Part shown: positions 19,943-29,262 of the stretch, in pieces
How positions within the stretch are numbered: position 1 is the stretch's first letter
Layout: every line of letters starts with the position of its first letter
NCBI RefSeq assembly: GCF_041206865.1
Contig: NZ_JBGEDP010000001.1
Location: 4,278,001 to 4,342,000 of the forward strand
Reading direction: 5' to 3'
DNA length: 64,000 bases
Source of the DNA: Mycobacterium sp. HUMS_12744610
GTDB lineage: Bacteria; Actinomycetota; Actinomycetes; Mycobacteriales; Mycobacteriaceae
The notes under the pieces: generated by a model
What the model saw: the letters and a program-made list of their open reading frames with translations, nothing else
The model's database searches: none
Told to the model about the DNA's origin: nothing
Program-made: the position numbers and the translations under genes

Positions 19943-22900
19943 CTAGGGGGAAGCCGCGGCCAGCTGCTGCACCTGCTGGCCGCGCATGCGCTGGGAGATC
20001 ACCGCGGTGATCCCGTCGCCCCGCATGGTCACGCCGTAAAGCGCGTCGGCGATCTCCATGGTCGGCTTCTGGTGGGTGATGATGAGCAGCTGAGAGCGCG
20101 CCCGCAGCAGCTCGAACAGCGAGAGCAGGCGGCGCAGGTTGGTGTCGTCGAGCGCGGCCTCGACCTCGTCCATGATGTAGAACGGTGACGGACGGGCCCG
20201 GAAGATCGCCACCAGCATCGCCACCGCGGTCAGTGCCTTCTCCCCGCCGGACAGTAGCGAGAGCCTGGTCACCTTCTTGCCCGGCGGACGGGCCTCCACC
20301 TCGATGCCGGTGGTCAGCATGTCGTCGGGATTGGTCAACCGCAGCCGGCCCTCGCCGCCGGGGAACAACACCGTGAAGACCTCCCGGAACTCGCGTTCGA
20401 CGTCGACGAACGCGTCGCTGAACACCTGCAGGATGCGGGCGTCGACGTCGGCGACGACGTCGAGCAGGTCCTTGCGGGCGGCCTTGACGTCCTCGAGCTG
20501 GGTGGACAGGAAGTTGTAGCGCTCCTCCAGGGCGGCGAACTCTTCGAGCGCCAGCGGGTTGACCCGGCCCAGCTCGGCCAGCTCGCGTTCGGCGCGTTTG
20601 GCCCGGCGCTCCTGGGTGGCCCGGTCATAGGGCATCGGGGCCGGGGCGACCACCTGCTCGCCGCGCTCGCGGGCCTGCTCGAACTCGGCCATCTCCAGCT
20701 CGCTGGGCGGCAGCCCGACGTGCGGGCCGTACTCGGCGACCAGGTCGGCCGGGGCCATCCCGAACTGTTCGAGCACCGTCTGCTCGAGCTGCTCGATGCG
20801 CAGCGCCGCCTGGGCGTTGGCCACTTCGTCGCGGTGCAGCGAATCGGTCAGCGTGGCCACCCGGGCCCCCAGCGCGTTCACCTCGTCGCGCACCGCGGCC
20901 ATCGCCGCCGAGCGCTGCTGCCGCTCGGCCACCAGCGCATCGCGGATGTGCGACGCCGCGCCGACCACCCCGTCCAGCCGCGCGGCCAGCAGCCGCCCGG
21001 CGTCGGCCACGGCCGCGGCGATGGCGGCCGCGCGCACCCGCGCGGCGCGCGCCTGCTCGGCGCGCACCCGGGCCTCCCGTTCGGCAGCGGCCGCCCGGCG
21101 CAGCGAATCCGCCCGCCCCCGCACCGCGTTGGCCCGCTCCTCGGCGGTGCGCAGCGCCAGCCGGGCCTCCACCTCCACGCCGCGCGCGCTCTCGGCGGCG
21201 GCGGCGATCCGCTGCCGATCCGCCGGCTCCTCGGCCTCGACATGCTGGGTTTGCTGGGCGTTGCGCAGCCGCGTCTCGAGCTCGGTGACCTCTTCGACAG
21301 TCCGCGCGCGGCCGGATTCCAGCTCCTCGCGCTGCCGCAGCAGCCTGTTCCACTCCTCCTCGGCCGTCCGGGCGTCCTGCCCGAGCCGGCCCAGCTGCTC
21401 GTACATCGCGGAGATGGCGGTGTCGGACTCGTTGAGCGCGGCCAGCGCCTGCTCGGCGGAGTCCTGGCGGGCCGCCTGCTCGGTCAGCGCACCCGACAGC
21501 GCCGCGCTCAGCTGGGCGACCTGCGCTTCCGCCGCGGCCAGCTCGCTGCCGGCCTTGTCGATTTCGGAGGTGATCTCCAACGTGGACATCTTCCGGTCGG
21601 AGCCGCCGTTCACCCAGCCGGCGCCCACCAGGTCGCCGTCGAGGGTCACCGCCCGCAACCGCGGGCGGGCGGCCACCAGCTCGAGCGCCCGTGCCAGGTC
21701 GTCGACCACCGCGACGCCGGAGAGCATGGCGGTCAGCGCGCCACGCAGCCGCGGCGGGGTCTCGACCAGGTCCAGCGCCCACACCGCGCCGCCGGGCAGC
21801 TCGCCGGCCCGCGCCGAATCCTCCGGGGCCGGCCAATCCCCCACCACCAGGGCAGCGCGCCCGCCGTCGGCCTCCTTGAGCGCGGCGACCGCGGACCGGG
21901 CCGCCCCGAGGCTCTCGGCGGCCAGCGCGTCGGCTGCCGAGCCGAGCACGGCGGCCACCGCCGCCTCGTAGCCCGAGCGGACCTTGACCATCTTGGCGAT
22001 CGGCCCCAGCAGCCCCGCCCCGCCGTGGTGCTCGGAGAGCCACGCCGCGCCGTTCTTGCGTTCCAGCCCCACCGACAGCGCGTCGATGCGGGCCCGCAGC
22101 GAGGCCACCTGCCGTTCGGCGCCCCGCTCGGCGGCCTGCAGCTCGGTGACGCGCTGGTCGGCTGCGCGCAGCGCGGCCACGGTCCGCTCGTGGTGCTCGT
22201 CGAGGCCCATCTCGCCCTGGTCGAGCTCGCCGACCCGCCCCTGCACCGTCTCGAACTCGGCCCGGGTCTGCTGCACGCGCGCGGCGGCGTGCTCGATGCG
22301 CTCGGAAAGCTTCGCGACGCTGTCGTCGATCGACTCGACGCGTGCCCGCATGGTCTCCACCTGCCCGGCCAGCCGGGCCAGGCCCTCGCGCCGGTCCGCC
22401 TCGGCGCGGACCGCCGCCAGGTGGGCCCGGTCGGCCTCGGCGGCCTCGCGCTCTCGCTCGGCCAGTTGCGCGCGGGCGGCCTCCAGCCGTGTGCGCGCCG
22501 CGGCCAGCTCCGCCTTCAGCTGCCGCTCGGCGGCCTCGACCCGCTGGGCCTCGGCATCCATCGCGTCCGGGTCCTTGTCGCTGGTCCTGGCCGGCTCGAC
22601 ATCGAGATGCTGGGCGCGTTCGCTGGCGATGCGCACGGTTGCGGCCACGCGTTCGGCCAGGGCGGACAGCCCGAACCAGGTGTGCTGGACCGACTCGGCG
22701 CGGGTCGAGAGCTCAGCCAGCGCGGTCTCGTGGGCGGTCAGCTCGTCGGAGGCCACCGCGAGGCGGGCGGCGGCCTCGTCGTGCTCGCGGCGCATCGCGG
22801 CCTCGGCCTCGAGGATGGCGCTGCGCTCGGTCTGCCGGTTGACCAGGTCGTCGGCGGCCAGCCGCAACCGGGCGTCGCGCAGGTCGGCCTGGATGGTCTG

Positions 22901-23545
22901 GGCCCGCCGGGCCACCTCGGCCTGGCGCCCCAGCGGTTTGAGCTGGCGGCGCAGCTCGGTGGTCAGGTCGGTGAGCCGCGCCAGGTTGGCCGACATCGCG
23001 TCGAGTTTGCGCAGCGCCTTTTCCTTGCGCTTGCGGTGCTTGAGCACGCCGGCGGCTTCTTCGATGAACGCGCGGCGGTCCTCGGGCCGCGACTGCAGGA
23101 TCTCGTCGAGCTTGCCCTGCCCGACGATGACGTGCATCTCCCGGCCGATCCCGGAGTCGCTGAGCAGCTCCTGGACGTCCATCAGCCGGCAGCCACTGCC
23201 GTTGATCTCGTACTCGCTGGCGCCGTCGCGGAACATCCGCCGGGTGATCGACACCTCGGAGTAGTCGATGGGCAGCACGTTGTCGGAGTTGTCGATGGTG
23301 ACGGTGACCTCGGCACGGCCCAGGGGGGCGCGCGAGGAGGTGCCGGCGAAGATGACGTCCTCCATCTTGCCGCCGCGCAGCGTCTTCGCGCCCTGCTCCC
23401 CCATCACCCAGGCCAGGGCGTCGACCACGTTGGATTTGCCGGAGCCGTTGGGCCCGACGACGGCGGTGATACCCGGCTCGAAGCGCATAGTCGTCGGCGA
23501 AGCGAAGGACTTGAAGCCCTTCAGCGTCAGACTTTTGAGGTACAC
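19943..23545 (-). CDS. smc: Chromosome segregation ATPase SMC
   Basis: The 1200-residue protein has the complete SMC plan: Walker [10 protein letters not shown] (31-39), a long coiled coil rich in Ala/Glu/Arg heptads, a hinge around residues 510-660 ([25 protein letters not shown] to [13 protein letters not shown]), the returning coil, ABC signature [14 protein letters not shown] and Walker [15 protein letters not shown]. It compacts and segregates the chromosome with ScpA/ScpB. Start ATG 23545 gives [14 protein letters not shown], the canonical N-terminus. Confidence 0.98.
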   Translation of the reverse strand: MYLKSLTLKGFKSFASPTTMRFEPGITAVVGPNGSGKSNVVDALAWVMGEQGAKTLRGGKMEDVIFAGTSSRAPLGRAEVTVTIDNSDNVLPIDYSEVSITRRMFRDGASEYEINGSGCRLMDVQELLSDSGIGREMHVIVGQGKLDEILQSRPEDRRAFIEEAAGVLKHRKRKEKALRKLDAMSANLARLTDLTTELRRQLKPLGRQAEVARRAQTIQADLRDARLRLAADDLVNRQTERSAILEAEAAMRREHDEAAARLAVASDELTAHETALAELSTRAESVQHTWFGLSALAERVAATVRIASERAQHLDVEPARTSDKDPDAMDAEAQRVEAAERQLKAELAAARTRLEAARAQLAEREREAAEADRAHLAAVRAEADRREGLARLAGQVETMRARVESIDDSVAKLSERIEHAAARVQQTRAEFETVQGRVGELDQGEMGLDEHHERTVAALRAADQRVTELQAAERGAERQVASLRARIDALSVGLERKNGAAWLSEHHGGAGLLGPIAKMVKVRSGYEAAVAAVLGSAADALAAESLGAARSAVAALKEADGGRAALVVGDWPAPEDSARAGELPGGAVWALDLVETPPRLRGALTAMLSGVAVVDDLARALELVAARPRLRAVTLDGDLVGAGWVNGGSDRKMSTLEITSEIDKAGSELAAAEAQVAQLSAALSGALTEQAARQDSAEQALAALNESDTAISAMYEQLGRLGQDARTAEEEWNRLLRQREELESGRARTVEEVTELETRLRNAQQTQHVEAEEPADRQRIAAAAESARGVEVEARLALRTAEERANAVRGRADSLRRAAAAEREARVRAEQARAARVRAAAIAAAVADAGRLLAARLDGVVGAASHIRDALVAERQQRSAAMAAVRDEVNALGARVATLTDSLHRDEVANAQAALRIEQLEQTVLEQFGMAPADLVAEYGPHVGLPPSELEMAEFEQARERGEQVVAPAPMPYDRATQERRAKRAERELAELGRVNPLALEEFAALEERYNFLSTQLEDVKAARKDLLDVVADVDARILQVFSDAFVDVEREFREVFTVLFPGGEGRLRLTNPDDMLTTGIEVEARPPGKKVTRLSLLSGGEKALTAVAMLVAIFRARPSPFYIMDEVEAALDDTNLRRLLSLFELLRARSQLLIITHQKPTMEIADALYGVTMRGDGITAVISQRMRGQQVQQLAAASP

Positions 23546-23757
23546 GGCGTGCCAGACTACCGCTCAATTCGTCGCGTCCGGCCCCCTCGCGGGGTGTCGT
23601 CGGGCCCGAAATCGACCGGTCGGCGCACACGTCACAGGGGTCACAGCCGTCACTGGGAGGGAAGCGGTGCTCCCTCCTGAAATGCGATAGCGCCGGCGAT
23701 ACCAGTTTTGCGATGCGACCATGGGCAGCCGCGACGGTGCCAACGTGACCGGAGTGA
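23546..23757. other. Intergenic region between acylphosphatase and smc
   Basis: These 212 bases separate two minus-strand genes and probably hold the smc promoter. GTCAC-type words recur at irregular spacing around 23627-23655, which is suggestive of a regulator site, but I could not fit them to a known consensus. No open frame here looks like a protein. Confidence 0.4.
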
Positions 23758-24033
23758 CTAGCGCTCGACGAAACCGTCGAACCGCTCGTGCGCCGGCGCC
23801 CAGTCGGCGACGACCTTGTCCACGCGCCCCGGTGCGCCGTCGCCGTCGAGCAGCTGCAGCAGCTTCTCGCCCGCCTCACGCGTCCCGTGCGCGACCACCA
23901 GCACGCGGCCGTCGTCCTGGTTGGCCGCGTAGCCGGTCAGGCCCAGCTCCAGCGCCCGGCAGCGGGTCCACCAGCGAAATCCCACGCCTTGCACCCTCCC
24001 GTGCACCCAGGCGGTCAACCGCACGTCAGACAT
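23758..24033 (-). CDS. acyP: Acylphosphatase
   Basis: A 91-residue protein with the acylphosphatase signature GRVQGVGFR (12-20), catalytic Arg20 and Asn38 ([11 protein letters not shown]). It hydrolyses carboxyl-phosphate bonds such as those in acetyl- or carbamoyl-phosphate. Size and position before smc match Rv2922A. In M. tuberculosis an OsmC-like gene (Rv2923c) stands between this gene and fpg; here the gap is only 37 bases. Confidence 0.95.
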   Translation of the reverse strand: MSDVRLTAWVHGRVQGVGFRWWTRCRALELGLTGYAANQDDGRVLVVAHGTREAGEKLLQLLDGDGAPGRVDKVVADWAPAHERFDGFVER

Positions 24034-24070
24034 GACTCATTTTTACGTGAAGAGCGCGAACGGGTGTGCA

Positions 24071-24940
24071 TCAAAGCCGTGGATTCATGCCCGAGGTCCG
24101 CGGGCGGGGCTGGCATTTCGGGCAGTAGAACGACGAGCGGTTCATGAACTTCTCCCGGCGCATCACCGCGCCGCAGCGCCGGCACGCCTGGCCCTCGCGG
24201 CCGTAGGCGTCCAGCGACCGGTCGAAGTACCCCGACTCTCCGTTGACGTTGACATAGAGCGAGTCGAACGACGTTCCACCCTTGGCCAGCGCCTCGCGCA
24301 TAACCTCCGCGGCGGCGTCCAGCACGGCGGCCAGGCGTGGGCGGCTCAGCGTGGCCGCCACCCGGGCGCCGTGCACCTTGGCCCGCCACAGCGCCTCGTC
24401 GGCGTAGATGTTGCCGATCCCCGACACCACCTGCTGGTCCAAGAGCTGGCGCTTGAGCTCGGAATGCTTGCCGCGCAGCACCCCCACCACGGCGGCGGCG
24501 TCGAAGCGGGGATCCAGCGGGTCACGGGCCAGGTGCGCGACAGGCTCCGGCACCACGCTGCCGTCGACTTCCACCAGGTCGGCGAGCAGCCACCCGCCGA
24601 AGGTCCGCTGATCGGCGAAGCTCAGCACGGTCCCGTCGTCGAGCAGCGCGGAGATTCGCACGTGCTCGGCGCGCGGGACGGCGCCCAGCAGCATCTGCCC
24701 GCTCATGCCGAGGTGGACGACGAGCGCGCTGTCCGACCCCAGCAGCAGCCACAGGTATTTGCCGCGGCGATCGGTCCCGGTGATCCGCTCCCCCAGAAGC
24801 CGGGAGGTGAGGTCGCCGGGCCCGGCTTCGTGGCGGCGCACCGCGCGCGGGTGGTGCACCCGGACCGCCGTGATCGTCCTGCCGACCACATGGGACTGCA
24901 ATCCCCGGCGCACCACCTCGACTTCAGGCAGCTCGGGCAT
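24071..24940 (-). CDS. mutM: Formamidopyrimidine-DNA glycosylase Fpg/MutM
   Basis: The 289-residue protein begins [14 protein letters not shown], with catalytic Pro2 and Glu3, contains the helix-two-turn-helix [17 protein letters not shown], and ends with a four-cysteine zinc finger (CRRCGAVM...FYCPKC). It excises 8-oxoguanine and ring-opened purines. Its start lies at the edge of the 59-base tandem repeat that separates it from rnc. Confidence 0.97.
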   Translation of the reverse strand: MPELPEVEVVRRGLQSHVVGRTITAVRVHHPRAVRRHEAGPGDLTSRLLGERITGTDRRGKYLWLLLGSDSALVVHLGMSGQMLLGAVPRAEHVRISALLDDGTVLSFADQRTFGGWLLADLVEVDGSVVPEPVAHLARDPLDPRFDAAAVVGVLRGKHSELKRQLLDQQVVSGIGNIYADEALWRAKVHGARVAATLSRPRLAAVLDAAAEVMREALAKGGTSFDSLYVNVNGESGYFDRSLDAYGREGQACRRCGAVMRREKFMNRSSFYCPKCQPRPRTSGMNPRL

Positions 24941-24946
24941 CTAGTG

Positions 24947-25123
24947 ATGATCGCAAGCGCGGCAAAGCCGGGCGCAGCGGGTCATCACCGTCAACCTAGA
25001 CGGGCATGATCGCAAGCGCGGCAAAGCCGGGCGCAGCGGGTCATCACCGTCAACCTAGACGGGCATGATCGCAAGCGCCGCAAAGCCGGGCGCAGCGGGT
25101 CATCACCGTCGATCTAGACGGGC
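24947..25123. repeat. Three tandem copies of a 59-bp repeat between fpg and rnc
   Basis: Copies start at 24947, 25006 and 25065, each opening ATGATCGCAAGCG and closing CTAGACGGGC. Copies 1 and 2 are nearly identical; copy 3 has a few changes. Within each unit GATGATCG and GGTCATCACC form inverted ends, and CGGC-AAA-GCCG makes a small central hairpin. The third copy runs into the end of rnc and contains its stop codon (25114-25116). The structure is VNTR-like and is probably variable between strains. Confidence 0.9.
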
Positions 25124-25827
25124 GTTTTCCCCGCGGTGTCGAGCGCCTCCAACGCCTTCCAGGTGGCTGCCGCGGCCTTCTGCTCGGCCTCCTTCTTGGA
25201 GCGCCCGATGCCCGAGCCGTATTCGATCTCCATCACGACGACCACCGCGGTGAATTCCTTGTCGTGATCCGGTCCGGTGGAGGTCACCAGGTAGGACGGC
25301 GCGCCCAGGCCGCGCGCCGCGGTCAGCTCCTGCAGGCTGGTCTTCCAGTCCAGCCCGGCCCCCAGCGTGGGCGCGGCGTCCAGCAGCGCGCCGAACAACC
25401 GCAGGATCACCTCGCGGGCCGTGGTGATTCCGTGCTGCAGGTAGATGGCGCCCAACAGGGATTCCATGCCGTCTGCCAGGATGCTGGACTTGTCCGCACC
25501 GCCGGTGTTCGCCTCGCCGCGGCCCAGCAGCAGGTGGACTCCGAGGCCCTCGGCGGACAGGTTGCGCGCGACGTCGGCCAGTGCCTGGGTGTTGACGACG
25601 CTGGCGCGCAGTTTGGCCAGGTCCCCCTCCGAGCGGTCGGGGTGGCGGTGGTAGAGCTCGTCGGTGATCGTGAGCCCCAGAACGGCGTCCCCGAGGAACT
25701 CGAGGCGCTCGTTGGTCGGCAGGCCGCCGTGTTCGTAGGCGTAGCTGCGGTGTGTCAGCGCCAGCTCGAGCAGCTCCTCGGGCAGGTCGACACCGAGCGC
25801 GTCGAGCAGCTCTTCCCGGGAGGTCAA
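25114..25827 (-). CDS. rnc: Ribonuclease III
   Basis: The 237-residue protein has the RNase III signature [14 protein letters not shown] near residue 40, the second acidic cluster [22 protein letters not shown] near 110-130, and a C-terminal double-stranded RNA-binding domain ([16 protein letters not shown]...[20 protein letters not shown]). It processes rRNA and structured mRNAs. It overlaps the upstream DUF177 gene by four bases, and its stop lies inside the last copy of the 59-bp repeat. Confidence 0.97.
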   Translation of the reverse strand: MTSREELLDALGVDLPEELLELALTHRSYAYEHGGLPTNERLEFLGDAVLGLTITDELYHRHPDRSEGDLAKLRASVVNTQALADVARNLSAEGLGVHLLLGRGEANTGGADKSSILADGMESLLGAIYLQHGITTAREVILRLFGALLDAAPTLGAGLDWKTSLQELTAARGLGAPSYLVTSTGPDHDKEFTAVVVVMEIEYGSGIGRSKKEAEQKAAAATWKALEALDTAGKTPV

Positions 25828-26411
25828 CGCTCACCCCGCGAGATATCGGGCCCCGGTGGCAGCATCTCGGTCAGCTTGGCCCACCGCGGGTCGATGCGCT
25901 CGTGGAAGTGGTCCGGCTCGGCGGCCAGCGAGACGCCGCATTGGGGGCACAGCCCGGGGCAATCGGGCCGGCACACCGGGGAGAACGGCAGCTCCAGCCC
26001 GACGGCGTCGATGACGGACTGCTCGATGTCGACGGTGTCGTCGACGATGTGGCCGACCTCGTCTTCCCCGGTGGTCGCCTCGGTCGTGCTGCCCGGGTAG
26101 GCGAACAGCTCGGTCAGGGCCACCTGGATGCGTCCGTCGACCGTGCCCAGGCAGCGGGAACATTCGCCGGAGGTGGGCGCGGTGACCGTTCCGCTGACCA
26201 ACACCCCTTCGGACACCGACTCGAGCCGCAGATCCAGTTCCAGCGGCGCGCCCCGCTCGATCGCGATCATGTCCAGCCCGATGCGCGACGGGCTGGGCAT
26301 GGTTTCCCGCAGCGTGACCATCGCGCCCGGGCGTCGGCCCAGCGGTGTGATGTCCAGCTTCATGGGTGAACCCGGACGACGGTGCGCCGTGGTGCTGTGC
26401 TGCCGCGTCAT
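25824..26411 (-). CDS. DUF177/YceD-like protein (Rv2926c homologue)
   Basis: About 195 residues. The DUF177 pattern is clear: [22 protein letters not shown] in the middle and [13 protein letters not shown] near the C-terminus, giving two cysteine pairs that could bind metal. YceD-type proteins are linked to rRNA metabolism and often precede rpmF and plsX; here the partner is rnc (4-base overlap), also an rRNA-processing gene. The ATG at 26411 is my choice; a shorter start at 26363 (MKLDITPLG) is possible, and neither has a strong ribosome site. Confidence 0.85.
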   Translation of the reverse strand: MTRQHSTTAHRRPGSPMKLDITPLGRRPGAMVTLRETMPSPSRIGLDMIAIERGAPLELDLRLESVSEGVLVSGTVTAPTSGECSRCLGTVDGRIQVALTELFAYPGSTTEATTGEDEVGHIVDDTVDIEQSVIDAVGLELPFSPVCRPDCPGLCPQCGVSLAAEPDHFHERIDPRWAKLTEMLPPGPDISRGER

Positions 26412-26482
26412 AGGGGAAATCCTACGGCGCCGACCGCATAACGCCAGGCTGAACCGGCGGCTGCCGTGGTGAGCCGGTTCGG

Positions 26483-27226
26483 CTACCGCGTGGCGTAGTC
26501 GTGGGTGCCCGCCGCCGTCCGTAGTTGGTGGCGCCCTCGGCCCACGGACCGCAGCGTGCCGTTGAGGAAGTCCTCGAACTCCGCGAGTTTGCTGTCGACG
26601 TAGACGTCGCACTCGCCCCGGAGCCGGTCGGCCTCGGCATGGGCGGTGTCGATGAGCCGGGCGGACTCGGCCTTGGCCGCCTGCACCACCTCGTTCTGGG
26701 ACACCAGGCGCTGCTGCTCCTTGATGCCCTCTTGCACGGCCTTCTCGTACGAGAGGTTGCCGCTCTCGAGCAGCCGGTCGCATTCGGCCTGGGCCCGGCT
26801 GGTGCTGGCCTCGTACTCGCGCTTGGCGGCCGTGGCGATGCGCACCGACTCCTCGCGCGCCTCGGCGACCATCCGTTCGCTGTGTTGGCGGGCTTCGCTC
26901 ACCATCCGGTCGGCCTGCGCTTTCGCGTCGGACAGCAGCCGGTCGGCCTCCGCGCGGGCGTGGTTGAGCATCGACTCGGACTCGGTGGTCGCCGAGTCCA
27001 CCATCGACTCGGCGTGTTCCTTGGCCTCCTGCAGCATCGAGTCCCGCGCATCGAGAACGTCCTGGGCGTCGTCCAGTTCGCCGGGGATCGCATCCTTGAT
27101 GTCGTCGACCAGTTCGAGCACGTCGCCGCGGGGCACCACACAGCCGGCCGTCATCGGCACGCCACGGGCTTCTTCGACAATGGCGGCCAGTTCGTCCAGC
27201 GCTTCAAAGACTCGGTACACGGCCAT
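26483..27226 (-). CDS. sepIVA: DivIVA-like septal protein SepIVA (Rv2927c homologue)
   Basis: The 247-residue protein has a DivIVA-like N-terminus (MAVYRVFEALDELAAIVEEARGVP) and a long Ala/Glu/Arg coiled coil of repeated 'ARxEADRLLSDAKAQADRM' type segments, ending with a basic tail. In mycobacteria this protein is needed for division and intracellular membrane domain organisation. The ATG at 27226 has AGGAGG just upstream. The open frame continues 92 codons further up, but that part is not conserved-looking. Four phased repeats lie in its upstream region. Confidence 0.92.
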   Translation of the reverse strand: MAVYRVFEALDELAAIVEEARGVPMTAGCVVPRGDVLELVDDIKDAIPGELDDAQDVLDARDSMLQEAKEHAESMVDSATTESESMLNHARAEADRLLSDAKAQADRMVSEARQHSERMVAEAREESVRIATAAKREYEASTSRAQAECDRLLESGNLSYEKAVQEGIKEQQRLVSQNEVVQAAKAESARLIDTAHAEADRLRGECDVYVDSKLAEFEDFLNGTLRSVGRGRHQLRTAAGTHDYATR

Positions 27227-27371
27227 ACCCTCCTGGGCGTCTCGCCAAAAAACTCTGTTGTTACCAGTGTGCCTGTTGTTACGTCCGTGACAGTGGTGGC
27301 GACGCCGGTGTGTCGGGCACCTGCCCGGCGGAGAACGGGGAGAATTTCGCAGGAATTCGCCCGTTCGCGCC

Positions 27372-27413
27372 TTTGTCGCGTTTTGTCGCTGTTTTGTCGC
27401 GGCTTTTTGTCGC
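27372..27413. repeat. Four phased TTTGTCGC repeats upstream of sepIVA
   Basis: TTTGTCGC occurs at 27372, 27382, 27393 and 27406, spaced 10, 11 and 13 bases, so the copies sit on roughly the same DNA face. Read toward sepIVA they are GCGACAAA. They lie 146-187 bases before the sepIVA ATG. Phased direct repeats of this kind usually mark cooperative protein binding; the protein is unknown. Confidence 0.6.
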
Positions 27414-27492
27414 GCAGACAGCGATTCTAGAGAGCGCGACGTCCGGGGCGAATCCCAGAATTGGGGGTGTCCCCCCGCACACGGCTTTGCCT

Positions 27493-27511
27493 TATACCCC
27501 ACTGGGGTATA
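27493..27511. promoter_or_regulatory. Perfect palindrome resembling a CsoR/RicR copper operator
   Basis: TATACCCCACTGGGGTATA is an exact inverted repeat with arms of eight bases and a three-base centre. CsoR-family repressors bind ATACCC...GGGTAT type palindromes, and the mycobacterial RicR motif is similar (TACCC-N-GGGTA). It ends 41 bases before the permease GTG, a good place to block its transcription. No CsoR gene is in this window. Metal control is inference from the site alone. Confidence 0.6.
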
Positions 27512-27552
27512 CGTGCGTCGGGGCGGGCGGCGCCAACCGGGCGGAGGAATTC

Positions 27553-28568
27553 GTGACAGTGCTGGCAGCGATCGGCCACGCCCTGGGCCTGGCCGGCACG
27601 ATGACGTGGGAGATCCTGTGGGCGCTGATCCTCGGCTTCACCCTGTCCGCGGTGGTGCAGGCCGTGGTGCGCCGCTCGACGGTCGTTGCCCTCCTCGGTG
27701 ACGACCGGCCCCGCACCCTCGCGCCGGCGGCGGGCCTGGGCGCGGCCTCGTCGTCGTGCTCGTATGCGGCCGTCGCCCTGGCCCGGTCACTGTTCCGCAA
27801 GGGCGCCAACTTCACCGCGGCGATGGCCTTCGAGAGCGGCTCCACCAATCTGGTCGTGGAGTTGGGCAGCATCCTGGCGCTGCTGACGGGGTGGCAGTTC
27901 ACCGCCGCGGAGTTCGTCGGCGGGCCGCTGATGATCGTCGCGCTGGCCGTCCTGTTCCGCGTCTTCGTGCGCTCCCGGCTCGTCGACGCCGCCCGCGCAC
28001 AGGCCGAGCGGGGACTGGCCGGATCGATGGAAGGCCATGCGGCGATGGACATGTCGATCCAGGACGAGGGTTCGTTCTGGCGACGGCTCCTGTCCTGCCA
28101 GGGCTTCACCTCGGTGTCGCACGTGTTCGTCATGGAGTGGTCGGCGATTCTGCGTGACCTGGTCGTGGGCCTGTTGATCGCGGGGCCATCGGAGCCTGGG
28201 TGCCCGAAAGCTTCTGGCAGGGCTTCTTTTTGGCCGACCACCCGGGCTGGGCGGCACTGTGGGGGCCGATCGTCGGACCGGTCGTGGCGATCGCTTCGTT
28301 CGTCTGCTCGATCGGCAATGTGCCGCTTGCCGCGGTGCTGTGGAACGGCGGCATCAGCTTCGGTGGCGTCGTCGCGTTCATCTACGCCGACCTGCTGATC
28401 GTGCCGATCTTGAACATCTACCGCAAGTACTACGGCACCAGGATGATGCTGACGCTGCCGGCCACCTTCTACGCCGCGATGGTCGTCGCCGGATACCTTG
28501 TCGAATTGATCTTCGGCACAGCGCATCTCATTCCGGCACAGCCGTTTCCGGCGGGACGAGACGGGTAG
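27553..28568 (+). pseudogene. Frameshifted COG0701/DUF318 (ArsP-like) permease
   Basis: The gene opens at GTG 27553 with GGAGG five bases upstream and reads as a membrane permease: hydrophobic WEILWALILGFTLSAVVQAVV, then the family motif SSCSYAAVALARSLFRKGANFTAAMAF with its cysteine. The frame breaks at the GGGG run 28182-28185 (LLIAG). Restoring one G continues into AIGAWVPESFW and a second half VGPVVAIASFVCSIGNVPLAAVLWNGGISFGGVVAF ending at 28568. The family exports metalloids or other small solutes; substrate unknown. One missing base means either a recent pseudogene or a homopolymer sequencing error. Confidence 0.8.
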
Positions 28569-28569
28569 G

Positions 28570-29261
28570 CGGATCGGGCGCCCGTCTACGACCGCACCAC
28601 CGCCCCGACTCGGTCGGTCGCGGCACCCTCGACCCCGAACTGCGGGCATGGTTGCCCGGCGGCCCGAGGCTGGGCGCAGACATCCCGATCGCCCAGGGGC
28701 GCCGCGAACACCGGCAGCTCGGCGTGGGACCCTGGCCGCCGATCGGCTCGGTGCAGCACCTGGTGCCGCACGGATCCATCCCGGTCCGCCGGCACCCCCC
28801 CCACCCGGCCGGCGTCCACCCCGTCGGGCGCGCTGGTCTACCTGCACGGCGGCGGCTACACCTACGGCACGCTCGACGAGTTCGAGGTTCCGGTGCGGCT
28901 GATCGCCGAGCGCGCCGGGATCAGCACCGACGCGGTCGGCTACCGGCTGGCACCCGAGTCGAAGTACCCGACCCGCAACCTCCTGCGCGACGGCGACGAC
29001 GCGCGCGACCCGTGTATCACCCCGATGAACGCCCCGAGCCACACCGGCCTGCCGCCGGCGATCCTGGTCACCAACGGCTTCGACCCGCTCCGGGACGTCG
29101 GGCACGCCTACGCGAGGAAACTCGCCGCGGCCGTAAACGAGCTGACCTACATCCATCATCCCGATCTCATCCCCGGGTTCCCGCAGTTCAGCCGGTCGTC
29201 GAAGGCGGCGCATCGGGCGACCCTGGAGGTGGCCGACCGAATCGGTGCGGCCATCGGATGA
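28570..29261 (+). pseudogene. Remnant of a hormone-sensitive-lipase type alpha/beta hydrolase
   Basis: Pieces of a LipN-like esterase lie in different frames: DPELRAWLPGG...VQHLVPHGSIPVR near 28625-28790, then SGALVYLHGGGYTYGTLDEFE with the HGGG oxyanion motif near 28827-28885, then VGYRLAPESKYP and LPPAILVTNGFDPLRDVGHAYARKL to 29261. The segment that should carry GDSAGG (about 100 or more residues) is deleted, and the usual IHGF histidine reads IPGF. All catalytic function must be lost. The left boundary is approximate. Confidence 0.75.
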
Positions 29262-29262
29262 G

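Larger units (their letters stand above)
27227..27552. other. 326-bp divergent intergenic region between sepIVA and the permease
   Basis: No protein-like frame is present. It holds the sepIVA ribosome site at its left end, four TTTGTCGC repeats at 27372-27413, and a perfect 19-base palindrome at 27493-27511 near the permease. This is the junction where, in M. tuberculosis, the tesA/pps (PDIM) block begins. Confidence 0.7.

Noticed and set aside
19943-23545. Several open frames of 300-990 codons on the strand opposite smc
   Set aside because: High GC content removes stop codons on the opposite strand. The smc frame carries all conserved ATPase motifs, and the antisense frames are Gly/Arg/His/Leu-rich with no motif.
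24947-25123. The three 59-bp copies considered as a CRISPR array or an att site
   Set aside because: Copies are directly adjacent without spacers, and there is no integrase or cas gene nearby.
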